Below are positions 1 to 7,148 of a stretch of DNA of 9,837 bases, piece after piece. Positions within the stretch are counted from its first letter, which is position 1. Each line of letters begins with the position of its first letter. Origin of the DNA: an uncultured Pseudomonadota bacterium (GTDB lineage Bacteria; Pseudomonadota; Gammaproteobacteria; Steroidobacterales; Steroidobacteraceae); contig CAIVYV010000296.1 in the NCBI GenBank assembly GCA_903910215.1, positions 1 through 9,837 on the forward strand, in the 5' to 3' direction. The notes under the pieces are model-generated. The model worked only from the letters and a program-made list of their open reading frames with translations. It made no database searches and was not told where the DNA came from. The translations under genes and the position numbers were made by a program.

Positions 1-585
1 CAAGCTTTCAATCGCAGTCAGCTGGCTCGCTTCATGAAGGCGGGTGCGCGGGTCCTCGACGTGTGCTGCTATGCCGGCGGCTGGGCGGCGACTGCCGCTT
101 CGCTCGGGGCGAGTCGCATCGACTGTGTGGATGCGTCTGCATCGGCGCTCGAGAGAGCGCAAGCGAATGTGGCAAGGCAAGCGCGCGCGGGCGCGAGCGC
201 TGAATTCTTCGCCCATCGAGGTGATGCCTTCGATGTGCTCGCGCAACTTGCCGAGACAGGCGAGCGCTATGATGTGGTGGTCGTCGATCCACCTGCCTTC
301 ATCAAACGGCGCAAGGATATCCCCCAGGGGGAGGCGGCCTATCGCAAATTGAATCAACTTGCGCTGCGGGTGCTCTCTGACGAGGGTCTGCTGATCAGCT
401 GTTCGTGCTCCTACCACCTGGCAATCGATTCGCTGCAAACGGCGATTCAGACTGCGGCCCGGCATGTCGATCGCTCCGTACAAATCATCTATCAGGGCAT
501 GCAGTCGCCCGACCATCCAGTGCATCCGGCGATTCCGGAGACGCGCTACCTCAAGGCTTTCTTCTGCCGTGTGACGCGCGGCTGA
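1..585 (+). CDS. rlmI: RlmI-type class I SAM-dependent rRNA methyltransferase, 3' part (5' end outside window)
   Basis: The frame is open from base 1, so this is the C-terminal 194 residues of a longer protein (E. coli RlmI is about 396 aa); the N-terminal PUA-like part is missing. Visible are SAM-binding motif I (VLDVCCYAGGWA, about bases 52-87), an acidic motif II (DCVDAS, about 121-138), motif IV DPPAF at 286-300, and a late SCSCSYHL motif near 400-423. The C-terminal block HPVHPAIPETRYLKAFF is typical of this family. RlmI methylates C5 of a 23S rRNA cytosine (C1962 in E. coli), in the cytoplasm. The DPPAF motif and C-terminal block support RlmI or a close paralogue; the exact rRNA target is inferred. 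It ends 15 bp before lgt, in the same direction. Confidence 0.85.
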   Translation, partial: QAFNRSQLARFMKAGARVLDVCCYAGGWAATAASLGASRIDCVDASASALERAQANVARQARAGASAEFFAHRGDAFDVLAQLAETGERYDVVVVDPPAFIKRRKDIPQGEAAYRKLNQLALRVLSDEGLLISCSCSYHLAIDSLQTAIQTAARHVDRSVQIIYQGMQSPDHPVHPAIPETRYLKAFFCRVTRG

Positions 586-588
586 GGG

Positions 589-594
589 TAGAAT
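589..594 (+). promoter_or_regulatory. -10-like hexamer for a possibly leaderless lgt transcript
   Basis: TAGAAT (5 of 6 to TATAAT) lies 6 nt before the lgt ATG at 601. A start point at the usual distance would fall on or next to that ATG. No Shine-Dalgarno sequence fits between the hexamer and the start codon. No convincing -35 element is seen, so this rests on the hexamer and its position only. Confidence 0.4.
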
Positions 595-600
595 CGCGGC

Positions 601-1398
601 ATGCTCGTCTATCCTGGCTTTGATCCTGTTGCGCTCGAGCTCGGCCCGCTCAAGGTCCGATGGTATGGCCTGACCTACCTCGTCGCCTTCGCGGTGGCGT
701 GGTGGCTGGCCCGTCGGCGCGCTGCGCAGCCTGGCTCGACTTGGAAAGTCACCGATGTCGATGACTTCCTGTTCTTCGCGATGCTTGGCGTCATTCTGGG
801 TGGTCGTATCGGCTACACGCTGTTCTATGGAATGGAGTTCTGGCTGCAAGACCCGCTCTATCTCTTGCGGGTCTGGGAAGGCGGTATGTCTTTCCATGGC
901 GGACTCATCGGCGTGCTCGTTGCGCTCGCCTTGTTTGCAAAGCGTCGTGGTCGGCACGTTGCGGACGTATTCGACTTCGCGGCGGCGCTGCCCGGTATCG
1001 GCATCCTCGCCGTGCGCGTCGGCAATTTCATCAATGGCGAACTATGGGGTCGGCCCGGCGATGTGCCTTGGGCCATGCTGGTTGATGGGGTGGCACGCCA
1101 TCCGACTCAGCTTTACGAGGCGCTGCTCGAAGGCGCTCTGCTCGCCGCAGTGCTTTGGTGGTTTACCTCGAAGCCGCGTCCACAGTGGGCACCCGCGGGG
1201 CTATTTCTGGTCATGTACGCCTCGGGACGTTTGATCGTTGAGTTCTGGCGTCTACCAGATGCGCACATCGGTTATCTCGCCGGTGGCTGGTTGACCATGG
1301 GTCATGTGCTCACCTTGCCGATGTTGTTGGCCGGTGTGGCTTTGCTGCTGATCGCTTATCGACGCAATGCGCCCTCGGGCAACAGGACGATGGCGTAA
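601..1398 (+). CDS. lgt: Phosphatidylglycerol-prolipoprotein diacylglyceryl transferase
   Basis: Lgt is an inner-membrane enzyme. It moves diacylglycerol from phosphatidylglycerol to the lipobox cysteine of prolipoproteins, the first step of lipoprotein maturation. The 265-aa product has several hydrophobic segments (about 24-37, 57-68, 100-113, 124-140, 175-188, 198-207, 236-253). The Lgt signature RVGNFINGELWG is at 139-150. Residues matching the E. coli functional set are present: Y22, H99 in FHGG, R139, N142, G150, and R210/E214 in GRLIVEF. The N-terminus FDPVALELGPLKVRWYGL aligns with the family, which supports the ATG at 601. No ribosome-binding site is visible, and a -10-like TAGAAT sits 6 nt upstream. 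Four bases separate it from thyA, an arrangement also found in E. coli. Confidence 0.97.
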   Translation: MLVYPGFDPVALELGPLKVRWYGLTYLVAFAVAWWLARRRAAQPGSTWKVTDVDDFLFFAMLGVILGGRIGYTLFYGMEFWLQDPLYLLRVWEGGMSFHGGLIGVLVALALFAKRRGRHVADVFDFAAALPGIGILAVRVGNFINGELWGRPGDVPWAMLVDGVARHPTQLYEALLEGALLAAVLWWFTSKPRPQWAPAGLFLVMYASGRLIVEFWRLPDAHIGYLAGGWLTMGHVLTLPMLLAGVALLLIAYRRNAPSGNRTMA

Positions 1399-1402
1399 GT
1401 TC

Positions 1403-2197
1403 ATGCAGCAATATCTCGATTTCATGCGTCACGTGCGCGAGCACGGCACTCGCAAGACCGACCGAACGGGTACCGGCACCTTGTCCGTGTTCGGTTACCA
1501 GATGCGCTTTGATCTGCGTGTGGGCTTTCCGCTAGTCACCACCAAGAAAATCCATCTGAAGTCCGTCGTGCACGAATTGTTGTGGTTCCTCAAGGGGGAG
1601 ACCAACACGCGTTATCTGCGCGAGAACGGCGTGACGATCTGGGACGAGTGGGCTGACGAGCAGGGTGAGCTCGGTCCCGTGTATGGCAAGCAGTGGCGTT
1701 CCTGGCCAACGCCAAGCGGCGGTTCGATCGATCAGATGAGCGAGGTGCTGCGGCAGTTGCGCGAGCAGCCCGATTCGCGTCGCATCATCGTGAGTGCCTG
1801 GAACGTGGGTGAATTGGCGGACATGGCATTGATGCCGTGCCATGCATTCTTCCAGTTCTATGTGGCCGATGGTCGCTTGTCGTGCCAGCTCTATCAGCGC
1901 AGCGCCGATATCTTTCTTGGTGTGCCGTTCAACATCGCCTCGTACGCTTTGCTGACGCACATGGTGGCTCAGCAGGTCGATCTGCAGGTCGGCGACTTTG
2001 TCTGGACCGGCGGCGATTGCCACCTTTACTCGAATCATCTCGAGCAGGCTGATCTGCAATTGTCGCGTGCGCCCTTGCCGTTACCCGAGCTCGTGATCGG
2101 TCGCCGGCCGTCGACTTTGTTCGATTACGTGTTCGACGATTTCGAGTTTCGAAATTACCAATTCCACCCGGCGATCAAGGCGCCGGTGGCTGTCTGA
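1403..2197 (+). CDS. thyA: Thymidylate synthase
   Basis: ThyA converts dUMP and 5,10-methylene-tetrahydrofolate to dTMP and dihydrofolate in the cytoplasm. From the ATG at 1403 the protein is 264 aa, the same length as E. coli ThyA, and key residues keep E. coli numbering: R21, R126-R127, catalytic C146 in MPCHAFFQF, D169 and N177. The C-terminus HPAIKAPVAV is the usual family ending. An in-frame ATG at 1367 would add 12 residues overlapping the lgt end and spoil this match, so I chose 1403. The gene starts 4 nt after the lgt stop, so translational coupling is likely; no strong ribosome-binding site is seen. The product dihydrofolate is the substrate of FolA, encoded two genes downstream. Confidence 0.98.
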   Translation: MQQYLDFMRHVREHGTRKTDRTGTGTLSVFGYQMRFDLRVGFPLVTTKKIHLKSVVHELLWFLKGETNTRYLRENGVTIWDEWADEQGELGPVYGKQWRSWPTPSGGSIDQMSEVLRQLREQPDSRRIIVSAWNVGELADMALMPCHAFFQFYVADGRLSCQLYQRSADIFLGVPFNIASYALLTHMVAQQVDLQVGDFVWTGGDCHLYSNHLEQADLQLSRAPLPLPELVIGRRPSTLFDYVFDDFEFRNYQFHPAIKAPVAV

Positions 2198-2215
2198 TAA
2201 CTAAATCATTGTTCC

Positions 2216-2220
2216 GGGAG
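2216..2220 (+). promoter_or_regulatory. Shine-Dalgarno that sets the GTG start of the SET gene
   Basis: GGGAG lies 7 nt upstream of the GTG at 2228, good spacing for a ribosome-binding site. The next in-frame ATG (2243) has no comparable sequence at the right distance, so GTG is the preferred start. Confidence 0.6.
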
Positions 2221-2227
2221 ATACTGC

Positions 2228-2833
2228 GTGGCGATACCCCTGATGCGAACCAGTCCGTGGATTGAGGTCCGCAATTCCAAGATTCATGGCAAGGGCGTCT
2301 TCGCCGCCAAGCGGATTCCAAAGGGAACCCGCATCATCGAATACATCGGTGAGCGCATCTCGCACCAGGAAGCCGATGATCGCTACGCCGATCACGACCC
2401 GAACGATAACCACACCTTTCTGTTCATCGTCGATCGTAAGACGGTGATCGATGGCGGTCGCAAGGCTAATGCGGCGCGCTACATCAACCATTCCTGTGAC
2501 GGCAACTGCGAGTCGGCGATTGCCGAGCGTCGCGTGTTCATCGATGCCGTCCGCGATATCGCTAAGGGCGAAGAGCTCGGCTACGACTACGAAATCGGTC
2601 GCGACAAGAACGATCCGCCAAATGTGGATGAGATCTATGCCTGTCGCTGCGGATCGCCCAAGTGTCGCGGCACGATGCTGTGGCCTGCCAAGCGACCGGC
2701 CCAAAAGAAAAAAGCCAAGGCGAAAAAAGCCAAGACTAAAAAGGCCAAGAAGAAAGTCGCTGCAAAGAGAACCAAGGTTGCCAAGAAGACGAAGGTTGCG
2801 AAGAAGACCAAGCGCGTCGCACGTCGACGCTGA
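2228..2833 (+). CDS. SET-domain protein-lysine methyltransferase with H1-like Lys/Ala-rich tail
   Basis: SET enzymes transfer methyl groups from SAM to protein lysines. The 201-aa product has a compact SET domain at about 10-150: GKGVFA (21-26), the pseudoknot motif RYINHSC (84-90), GEELGYDY (114-121) with the expected catalytic Y121, and a post-SET Cys cluster C139, C141, C146 that with C90 could bind zinc. Residues 153-201 are almost only Lys, Ala, Arg, Thr and Val, with two TKVAKK repeats, resembling histone H1 or chlamydial histone-like proteins and probably binding nucleic acid. It starts at GTG behind GGGAG, 30 bp after thyA and 17 bp before folA. The target is unknown; a nucleoid or ribosomal protein, or its own tail, are inferences. 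Chlamydia NUE and Legionella RomA show that bacterial SET methyltransferases exist. Confidence 0.88.
   Translation: MAIPLMRTSPWIEVRNSKIHGKGVFAAKRIPKGTRIIEYIGERISHQEADDRYADHDPNDNHTFLFIVDRKTVIDGGRKANAARYINHSCDGNCESAIAERRVFIDAVRDIAKGEELGYDYEIGRDKNDPPNVDEIYACRCGSPKCRGTMLWPAKRPAQKKKAKAKKAKTKKAKKKVAAKRTKVAKKTKVAKKTKRVARRR
2771..2806 (+). repeat. Two-copy 18-bp tandem repeat encoding TKVAKK
   Basis: Bases 2771-2788 and 2789-2806 are in-frame direct repeats that match at 16 of 18 positions. Each encodes TKVAKK (residues 182-187 and 188-193), and a third degenerate copy (TKRVAR) follows. They lie inside the basic tail of the SET protein and suggest growth by slippage or unit duplication. Confidence 0.8.
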
Positions 2834-2850
2834 GCTTGGGCGCCGATCCG

Positions 2851-3354
2851 ATGGCAACGCCACGCGTGACCTTGATCGTCGCGATGACCGATGATGGTGT
2901 CATCGGTGTCGACGGTCGGTTGCCTTGGCGTCTGCCTGAAGATCTGCGCCGCTTCAAGGCCGCGACCCTCGGCAAACCGGTGGTCATGGGTCGCAAGACG
3001 TTCGAATCCATCGGGCGCCCTTTGCCGCAGCGGCACAACATCGTGCTGACTCGGCAAGTTGGTTTTTCGGTGCCAGAGCCGGCCGTGACCGTGGTTCCCA
3101 CCCTCGAGGCGGCATTGCAAGCGGCGGGGGACGTGCCTGAGGTGATGATCATCGGTGGTGCGGAGATCTACAAACTCGCACTGCCTCTCGCGCAGCGGAT
3201 CGTGCTCACTCGTGTGCACGCAGCCGTGCGAGGCGATACTCACTTTTCGCCGCTCGATCCTGAGGCTTGGCGTGTGGTGTCATCCGAGGCCTATGAGGCC
3301 GATGAGAAGCACGCACACTCGATGACTTTCGAAGATCTCGAGCGGGTGAGCTGA
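2851..3354 (+). CDS. folA: Dihydrofolate reductase
   Basis: FolA reduces dihydrofolate to tetrahydrofolate with NADPH in the cytoplasm, recycling the ThyA product. From the ATG at 2851 the protein is 167 aa (E. coli 159). Landmarks are the Met20-loop region DGVIGVDGRLPW (15-26), catalytic acidic D31 in LPEDLRRFK (equivalent to E. coli D27), the NADPH-binding block MGRKTFESIGRPLP (46-59), the VMIIGGAEIY strand-helix (98-107) and GDTHF (128-132). A TTG at 2836 would add five residues without family support, so ATG 2851 is preferred; its ribosome-binding site is weak. It lies 17 bp after the SET gene, and its TGA overlaps the ATG of the phosphatase gene by one base. Confidence 0.97.
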   Translation: MATPRVTLIVAMTDDGVIGVDGRLPWRLPEDLRRFKAATLGKPVVMGRKTFESIGRPLPQRHNIVLTRQVGFSVPEPAVTVVPTLEAALQAAGDVPEVMIIGGAEIYKLALPLAQRIVLTRVHAAVRGDTHFSPLDPEAWRVVSSEAYEADEKHAHSMTFEDLERVS

Positions 3355-4706
3355 TGTCGCTCGTGAAAGACTGGTCGCGTCGGCGTGCGCTGGCGCTGCT
3401 GGGAGCAGCGACAGGTGCCGGCTGGTTCGAGCTGCTGCGCGCGCAGACATATCCGCGAATTCTGCAAGGGCCGATGGTGGGTGACACCTCATCGGATAGC
3501 ACCGTCCTGTGGATGCGCGCCTCGGATGCGCATCGGATCGAGATCGAGTATTCCACCGATCCCACACTGAAGTCTGCGGCTCGCAGCATCGCCATCGATG
3601 CCGTGCCCGATCAGGATTACATCGTTCGCATCCCGCTGCAGGATCTAATGCCAGCGACGGCCTACGCTTATCGGGTTTTGCTCGACGGCAAGCCCGATCG
3701 TTATGCACGTGCCCCGCGTGTGTTTCGCACACTGCCGCGGGGCAGTGCGCCGCTTCGGCTGGCATTTGGCTCCTGTGCGCGTCGTATCCTCGATGGGCGT
3801 CAGCCGATTTTCGAAGCGATTGCCGCAGCCCAACCGGATGGATTTTTTTGGGTCGGCGATCACGTCTACATCGACAGTCTCGCGCCCATGGCTTTCGAGT
3901 ACGAATACCAGCTGCAGCGTAGCGTGCCGAGTGCACAGGCGATGCTGAACAGCGTGCCGCAATGGGCGATCTGGGACGATCACGACTACGGGCTCAACAA
4001 CGGGGATCGTACTTCGCCCGTGCGTGAGCTTGGGCTTGCAACCTTCAAGAAGTATTGGGCTAACCCATCCTATGGTTTGCCCGCAGCGCCAGGCGTTTTC
4101 TTCCGTAAGCGCATCGCTCAGGTGGAATGTTTTTTCCTCGATGGGCGCAGTTATCGCGATCCGAGCGATCAGGTTGACGGATCTTCGAAGACACAGCTAG
4201 GCGCGGTTCAGAAAGCCTGGCTCAAACAAGCGCTACGCGAGAGTGATGCGACCTTCAAATTATTGATCGGCGGAGGCGGTTGGGCGACGAGCGGTGGCGA
4301 CAAGTTCGACGAGAGCTGGGGTGCCTATCGGCACGAGCGCGATGAGCTTTTCGATTTCATTTGTGACGAGCGTATCGGTGGCGTGGTGTTGCTGTCGGGC
4401 GATGTACATCGTGGCGAGCTCAATCTCGTGCCGCGTCGAGCGAAGGGTGGTTACGATCTGACCGAGCTCGTGAGCTCGCCGCTGGCACAGCCGACCCGAT
4501 CAGCGAACGACAATCTGCAGGCCGAATCGCGGCTGAGATCGCCGTATGACGGTGGCAGCAATTTCGGTTTTCTGGAGTTCGATGCGAGCGGTGGTCTGAC
4601 TTTGAACCTGCGCGACGTTCAAGGACGCAGTGTATGGGAGCCGGTTAAGCTGGACGTCCGCGATTTGCAGATTCGGCGTCACCGATCTGTAACAAAGGCG
4701 TCTTGA
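3354..4706 (+). CDS. phoD: PhoD-family alkaline phosphatase/phosphodiesterase, Tat-exported
   Basis: PhoD enzymes hydrolyse phosphate mono- and diesters outside the cytoplasm using a Ca/Fe centre. The 450-aa product begins with a twin-arginine signal (SRRRAL at 8-13, then a hydrophobic stretch to about 30). An Fn3-like N-terminal domain (about 35-128, ending VFRTLP) follows, then the metallophosphatase domain. Its motifs are AFGSCAR (137-143, with a Cys where PhoD has its iron ligand), WVGDHVYID (166-174), WDDHDYG (207-213), LLSGDVHRGE (346-355) and ELVSSPL (371-377). The start overlaps the folA stop as TGATG and has GGTGAG just upstream, so it is probably coupled to folA. It is followed 21 bp later by a phytase, which supports a phosphate-scavenging role. 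Substrate is not determinable; phospholipase D-like members exist in the family. Confidence 0.92.
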   Translation: MSLVKDWSRRRALALLGAATGAGWFELLRAQTYPRILQGPMVGDTSSDSTVLWMRASDAHRIEIEYSTDPTLKSAARSIAIDAVPDQDYIVRIPLQDLMPATAYAYRVLLDGKPDRYARAPRVFRTLPRGSAPLRLAFGSCARRILDGRQPIFEAIAAAQPDGFFWVGDHVYIDSLAPMAFEYEYQLQRSVPSAQAMLNSVPQWAIWDDHDYGLNNGDRTSPVRELGLATFKKYWANPSYGLPAAPGVFFRKRIAQVECFFLDGRSYRDPSDQVDGSSKTQLGAVQKAWLKQALRESDATFKLLIGGGGWATSGGDKFDESWGAYRHERDELFDFICDERIGGVVLLSGDVHRGELNLVPRRAKGGYDLTELVSSPLAQPTRSANDNLQAESRLRSPYDGGSNFGFLEFDASGGLTLNLRDVQGRSVWEPVKLDVRDLQIRRHRSVTKAS

Positions 4707-4720
4707 TCCTTCGTTAAACT
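4687..4720 (+). promoter_or_regulatory. Candidate Pho-box-like element and -10 hexamer ahead of the phytase gene
   Basis: CTGTAAC (4687-4693), AAAG, then GCGTCTT (4698-4704) matches the 18-bp Pho-box layout of two 7-bp halves 11 bp apart, at about 12 of 18 positions. Ten bases later comes TAAACT (4715-4720; 4 of 6 to TATAAT), the spacing known for PhoB-activated promoters lacking a good -35. The ATG follows 7 nt after that, with no Shine-Dalgarno sequence between. The match is degenerate and lies in the 3' end of phoD, so it could be chance. Confidence 0.3.
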
Positions 4721-4727
4721 GCCGCGC

Positions 4728-5762
4728 ATGCGCGTGCAGTCAAATCTTTTGTTTCTGCTGATGGCGCTCGTCGCCGTTCCTGCATTCACGGCCGAGCGCG
4801 TGGTTCAACCACGCATCGTCACCGAGCCGGTTCGACACGATACCGATGATCCGGCCATCTGGATTCACCCCGACGATCCGGCGCAGAGTTTGATCTTGGG
4901 TACCGACAAGGATGCCGACGGTGCGCTCTATGTATTCGGCCTCGACGGTCGGATTCGATCGACGCTCGTCGTGCGCGGTTTGGCGCGCCCCAATAATGTC
5001 GATATCGCACGCGGAGTGTTGCTCGCTGGTCGACGCATCGATGTGGCGCTGGTCGCAGAGCGTTACGCGCATCGTTTGCGGGCGTATCGCTTACCCGATT
5101 TCGCGCCGGTCGATGCAGGCGGCATCCCGGTATTTGTCGGCGAGCGAGCACGCGATGTCATGGGTGTCGCGGCTTACACGCGAGCGAGCGACGGCGCCAC
5201 TTTTGCCATCGTCAGTCGTTCCGATCGATTCGCGCCCCGCGATGGCTACCTGCATCAGTACCGCTTGATCGACGACGGAACGGGCACGCTGCGTGGAGTT
5301 TTCTCACGGGCGTTCGGTCAGTGGAGCGGTCGCAAGGAGATCGAAGCCTTGTCGGTCGATGCGGTCGCCGGTCATGTCTTTGCGAGCGACGAAACCTTTG
5401 GTATCCGTCAGTATCTAGCGGACCCCAGCGCCGACGATGCAGATGATGAGGTGGCGCAGTTCGGGCTCACGGGCTTCGCTCGCGATCACGAAGGCAGCGC
5501 CGTCATGCGTCGCCCCGGAAAGCCCTCGTTGCTATTCGTCTCCGATCAGCAAGCGGGTGCGCTACGGGTATTTTCTTTGGAGGCGACGCCTCGACTAATC
5601 GGGCGTATCCGTTACACAGCGCTCGAAACCGACGGCATCGATCTTACGCCGCAACCTCTGCCGGGTTTTCCGGGCGGATTATTGGTCGCGATGTCTACGG
5701 ATCGTACGTTCCACTACTACGATCTGGGTGAGCTATTGGCTGCGATGGTGCCTGCCGAATAG
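4728..5762 (+). CDS. Beta-propeller phytase (3-phytase family), secreted
   Basis: Beta-propeller phytases are Ca-dependent enzymes that remove phosphates from phytate outside the cytoplasm. The 344-aa product has a Sec signal: hydrophobic residues 7-20, with cleavage plausible after A19 or A22. Family hallmarks as in Bacillus PhyC are TDDPAIWIHP (39-48), NNVDI (89-93), KEIEALSVD (203-211) followed by ASDETFGIRQY (219-229), DHEGSAV (253-259) and ETDGIDL (300-306). These carry the acidic residues expected to bind calcium and phosphate. Length fits a single six-bladed propeller with no extra domain. It lies 21 bp downstream of phoD in the same direction. It may be transcribed with phoD or from its own promoter within the phoD 3' end (4687-4720). 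It is convergent with ndh. Confidence 0.93.
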   Translation: MRVQSNLLFLLMALVAVPAFTAERVVQPRIVTEPVRHDTDDPAIWIHPDDPAQSLILGTDKDADGALYVFGLDGRIRSTLVVRGLARPNNVDIARGVLLAGRRIDVALVAERYAHRLRAYRLPDFAPVDAGGIPVFVGERARDVMGVAAYTRASDGATFAIVSRSDRFAPRDGYLHQYRLIDDGTGTLRGVFSRAFGQWSGRKEIEALSVDAVAGHVFASDETFGIRQYLADPSADDADDEVAQFGLTGFARDHEGSAVMRRPGKPSLLFVSDQQAGALRVFSLEATPRLIGRIRYTALETDGIDLTPQPLPGFPGGLLVAMSTDRTFHYYDLGELLAAMVPAE

Positions 5763-5777
5763 CCCAACCGCAGGGCT
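5761..5777. terminator. Weak hairpin between convergent phytase and ndh genes
   Basis: AGCCC (5761-5765) and GGGCT (5773-5777) can pair across a 7-nt loop. The stem overlaps the phytase stop and abuts the ndh stop (5778-5780), a position where a bidirectional terminator would be expected. The stem is only 5 bp and no T-run follows on either strand, so termination function is doubtful. Confidence 0.25.
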
Positions 5778-7100
5778 TCAGTGCAGTTTCACGCGCGGTT
5801 CGGTTTGTGCGGCAATCATGCGGCCGAGCGTGCTGAGTGAGGTCTTCCAGAAGCCGTGCAAAGCCAGCTCGTGCATTTTGTAGAGCGATAGATACATCCA
5901 GCGGGCGAATAGACCCTCAAGCCAGATGTTGCCGCCGACGAAGTTGCCCATGAGGTTGCCTACCGTCGTGTATTCACCGAGCGATACCAGCGAGCCGAAG
6001 TCTCGATAGCGCCAGGGTCGCGGCTCGCGACCTGCGAGTATGCGTGGTAGCCATTTGATGAGATACGAAGCCTGTTGGTGAGCAGCCTGCGCTCGCGGTG
6101 GAACGTTGCGGCCGGGGTGGGCAGCCCATTCGACAGCAGCGCAATCGCCGATCGCGAACACGGAGGGGTCATCACGCGAGCGCAGCGTGGCATCGACGAC
6201 GATTTGGTTGAGCGCATTGACTGTCACGCCAAGATTGCGCAGGAACGGCGCTGCTTTCACGCCGGCTGCCCAAACAACCATTTCCGCAGCGATGATGTTG
6301 CCGTCCGCGAGGCGCACGGCCTTGGGCAACACCTCGGCGACGCGTGCATTCGTGTGTACCTCGACATCCAACTTCTCGAGCATGCGGTGCGCTGCTGCAG
6401 AGATGCGTTCGGGCAGCGCCGGCAAGATGCGAGGTGAGGCCTCGATCAAGTGCAGCCGAATGTGCTTGTCTGGATCGATATTGTCGAGACTGAAAGAGAC
6501 GAGTTCACGGGTCGCGTTATGCAGCTCGGCGGCCAGTTCCACGCCGGTCGCGCCAGCGCCGACGATGGCGACGTTCAATTGCTCGGGGCGCAGCGGTGCA
6601 GCCTGCGAGTGGGCGCGCAGAAAAGCATTCACCAGTCTGCGATGGAATCGATCTGCTTGCTGCGTGCTCTCGAGTGCGATGGCGTGTTCGACGACACCGG
6701 GGGTACCGAAATCATTGATGCTGCTGCCAACAGCCAGTACCAGCACGTCGTAATCAATACGGCGGGCTGGCACGATTTCATCGCCGTTCTCGTCGTTGAC
6801 GGGACCGACCAGCACTTGTTTGGCATCGCGATCGAGCCCGATCATTTCGCCATACCGGTAACGGAATCCGTGCCAGTGCGACTGCGCGAGGTAGTCGAGC
6901 TCATGCACGTCAAGATCGACAGTGCCCGCGGCCAGCTCATGCAGGTGTGGCTTCCAGAAGTGGGTACGGCCGCGTTCGATGAGCGTGATGTCGGCACGGC
7001 CCCGACGACCGAGTTTGTCCCCGAGCCGCGTGACGAGTTCGAGTCCGCCGGCGCCACCGCCAACAACGACGATGCGGGGAATATTCTTGTTCTGGGTCAT
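5778..7100 (-). CDS. ndh: Type II NADH:quinone oxidoreductase (NDH-2)
   Basis: NDH-2 is a peripheral inner-membrane flavoprotein that oxidises NADH and reduces quinone without pumping protons. The product is 440 aa (E. coli Ndh 434). It has an N-terminal FAD dinucleotide fold (VVVGGGAGGLE, 11-21), the conserved PHLHE near 51-55, a second NADH fold (IVGAGATGVELA, 179-190), VFAIGDCA (314-321) and the quinone-site AQAAHQQ (337-343). The C-terminal region from about 392, ending in EPRVKLH, fits the membrane-associating amphipathic tail of the family. A weak AGG lies 6-8 nt before the ATG. It lies 48 bp downstream of the lysR-type gene in the same direction, so cotranscription is possible. It converges with the phytase gene. 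Confidence 0.95.
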   Translation of the reverse strand: MTQNKNIPRIVVVGGGAGGLELVTRLGDKLGRRGRADITLIERGRTHFWKPHLHELAAGTVDLDVHELDYLAQSHWHGFRYRYGEMIGLDRDAKQVLVGPVNDENGDEIVPARRIDYDVLVLAVGSSINDFGTPGVVEHAIALESTQQADRFHRRLVNAFLRAHSQAAPLRPEQLNVAIVGAGATGVELAAELHNATRELVSFSLDNIDPDKHIRLHLIEASPRILPALPERISAAAHRMLEKLDVEVHTNARVAEVLPKAVRLADGNIIAAEMVVWAAGVKAAPFLRNLGVTVNALNQIVVDATLRSRDDPSVFAIGDCAAVEWAAHPGRNVPPRAQAAHQQASYLIKWLPRILAGREPRPWRYRDFGSLVSLGEYTTVGNLMGNFVGGNIWLEGLFARWMYLSLYKMHELALHGFWKTSLSTLGRMIAAQTEPRVKLH

Positions 7101-7148
7101 CCTGACCTGTCCGAATAGCCGCGCATCCTGCGCGAAAGCCGCTGCATG

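Noticed and set aside
1367..1402. Longer thyA reading from an in-frame ATG at 1367
   Set aside because: The 12 extra residues overlap the lgt end and have no family match. ATG 1403 gives exactly 264 aa with E. coli-numbered catalytic residues.
2836..2850. TTG start for folA five codons upstream of ATG 2851
   Set aside because: A rare start codon, no ribosome-binding site, and the added residues are not part of known dihydrofolate reductases.
2635..3243. Long open frames antisense to the SET gene and folA
   Set aside because: They mirror strongly coding genes on the plus strand in high-GC DNA. Their translations show no recognisable motif and are shadow frames.
6450..7118. Long open frame antisense to ndh
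   Set aside because: ndh itself is unambiguous on the minus strand. The opposite frame has no ribosome-binding site and no family features.
7120..7134. Hairpin CGCGC-ATCCT-GCGCG between the lysR-type gene and ndh
   Set aside because: Only a 5-bp stem with no T-run on either strand, so it is not convincing as a terminator.
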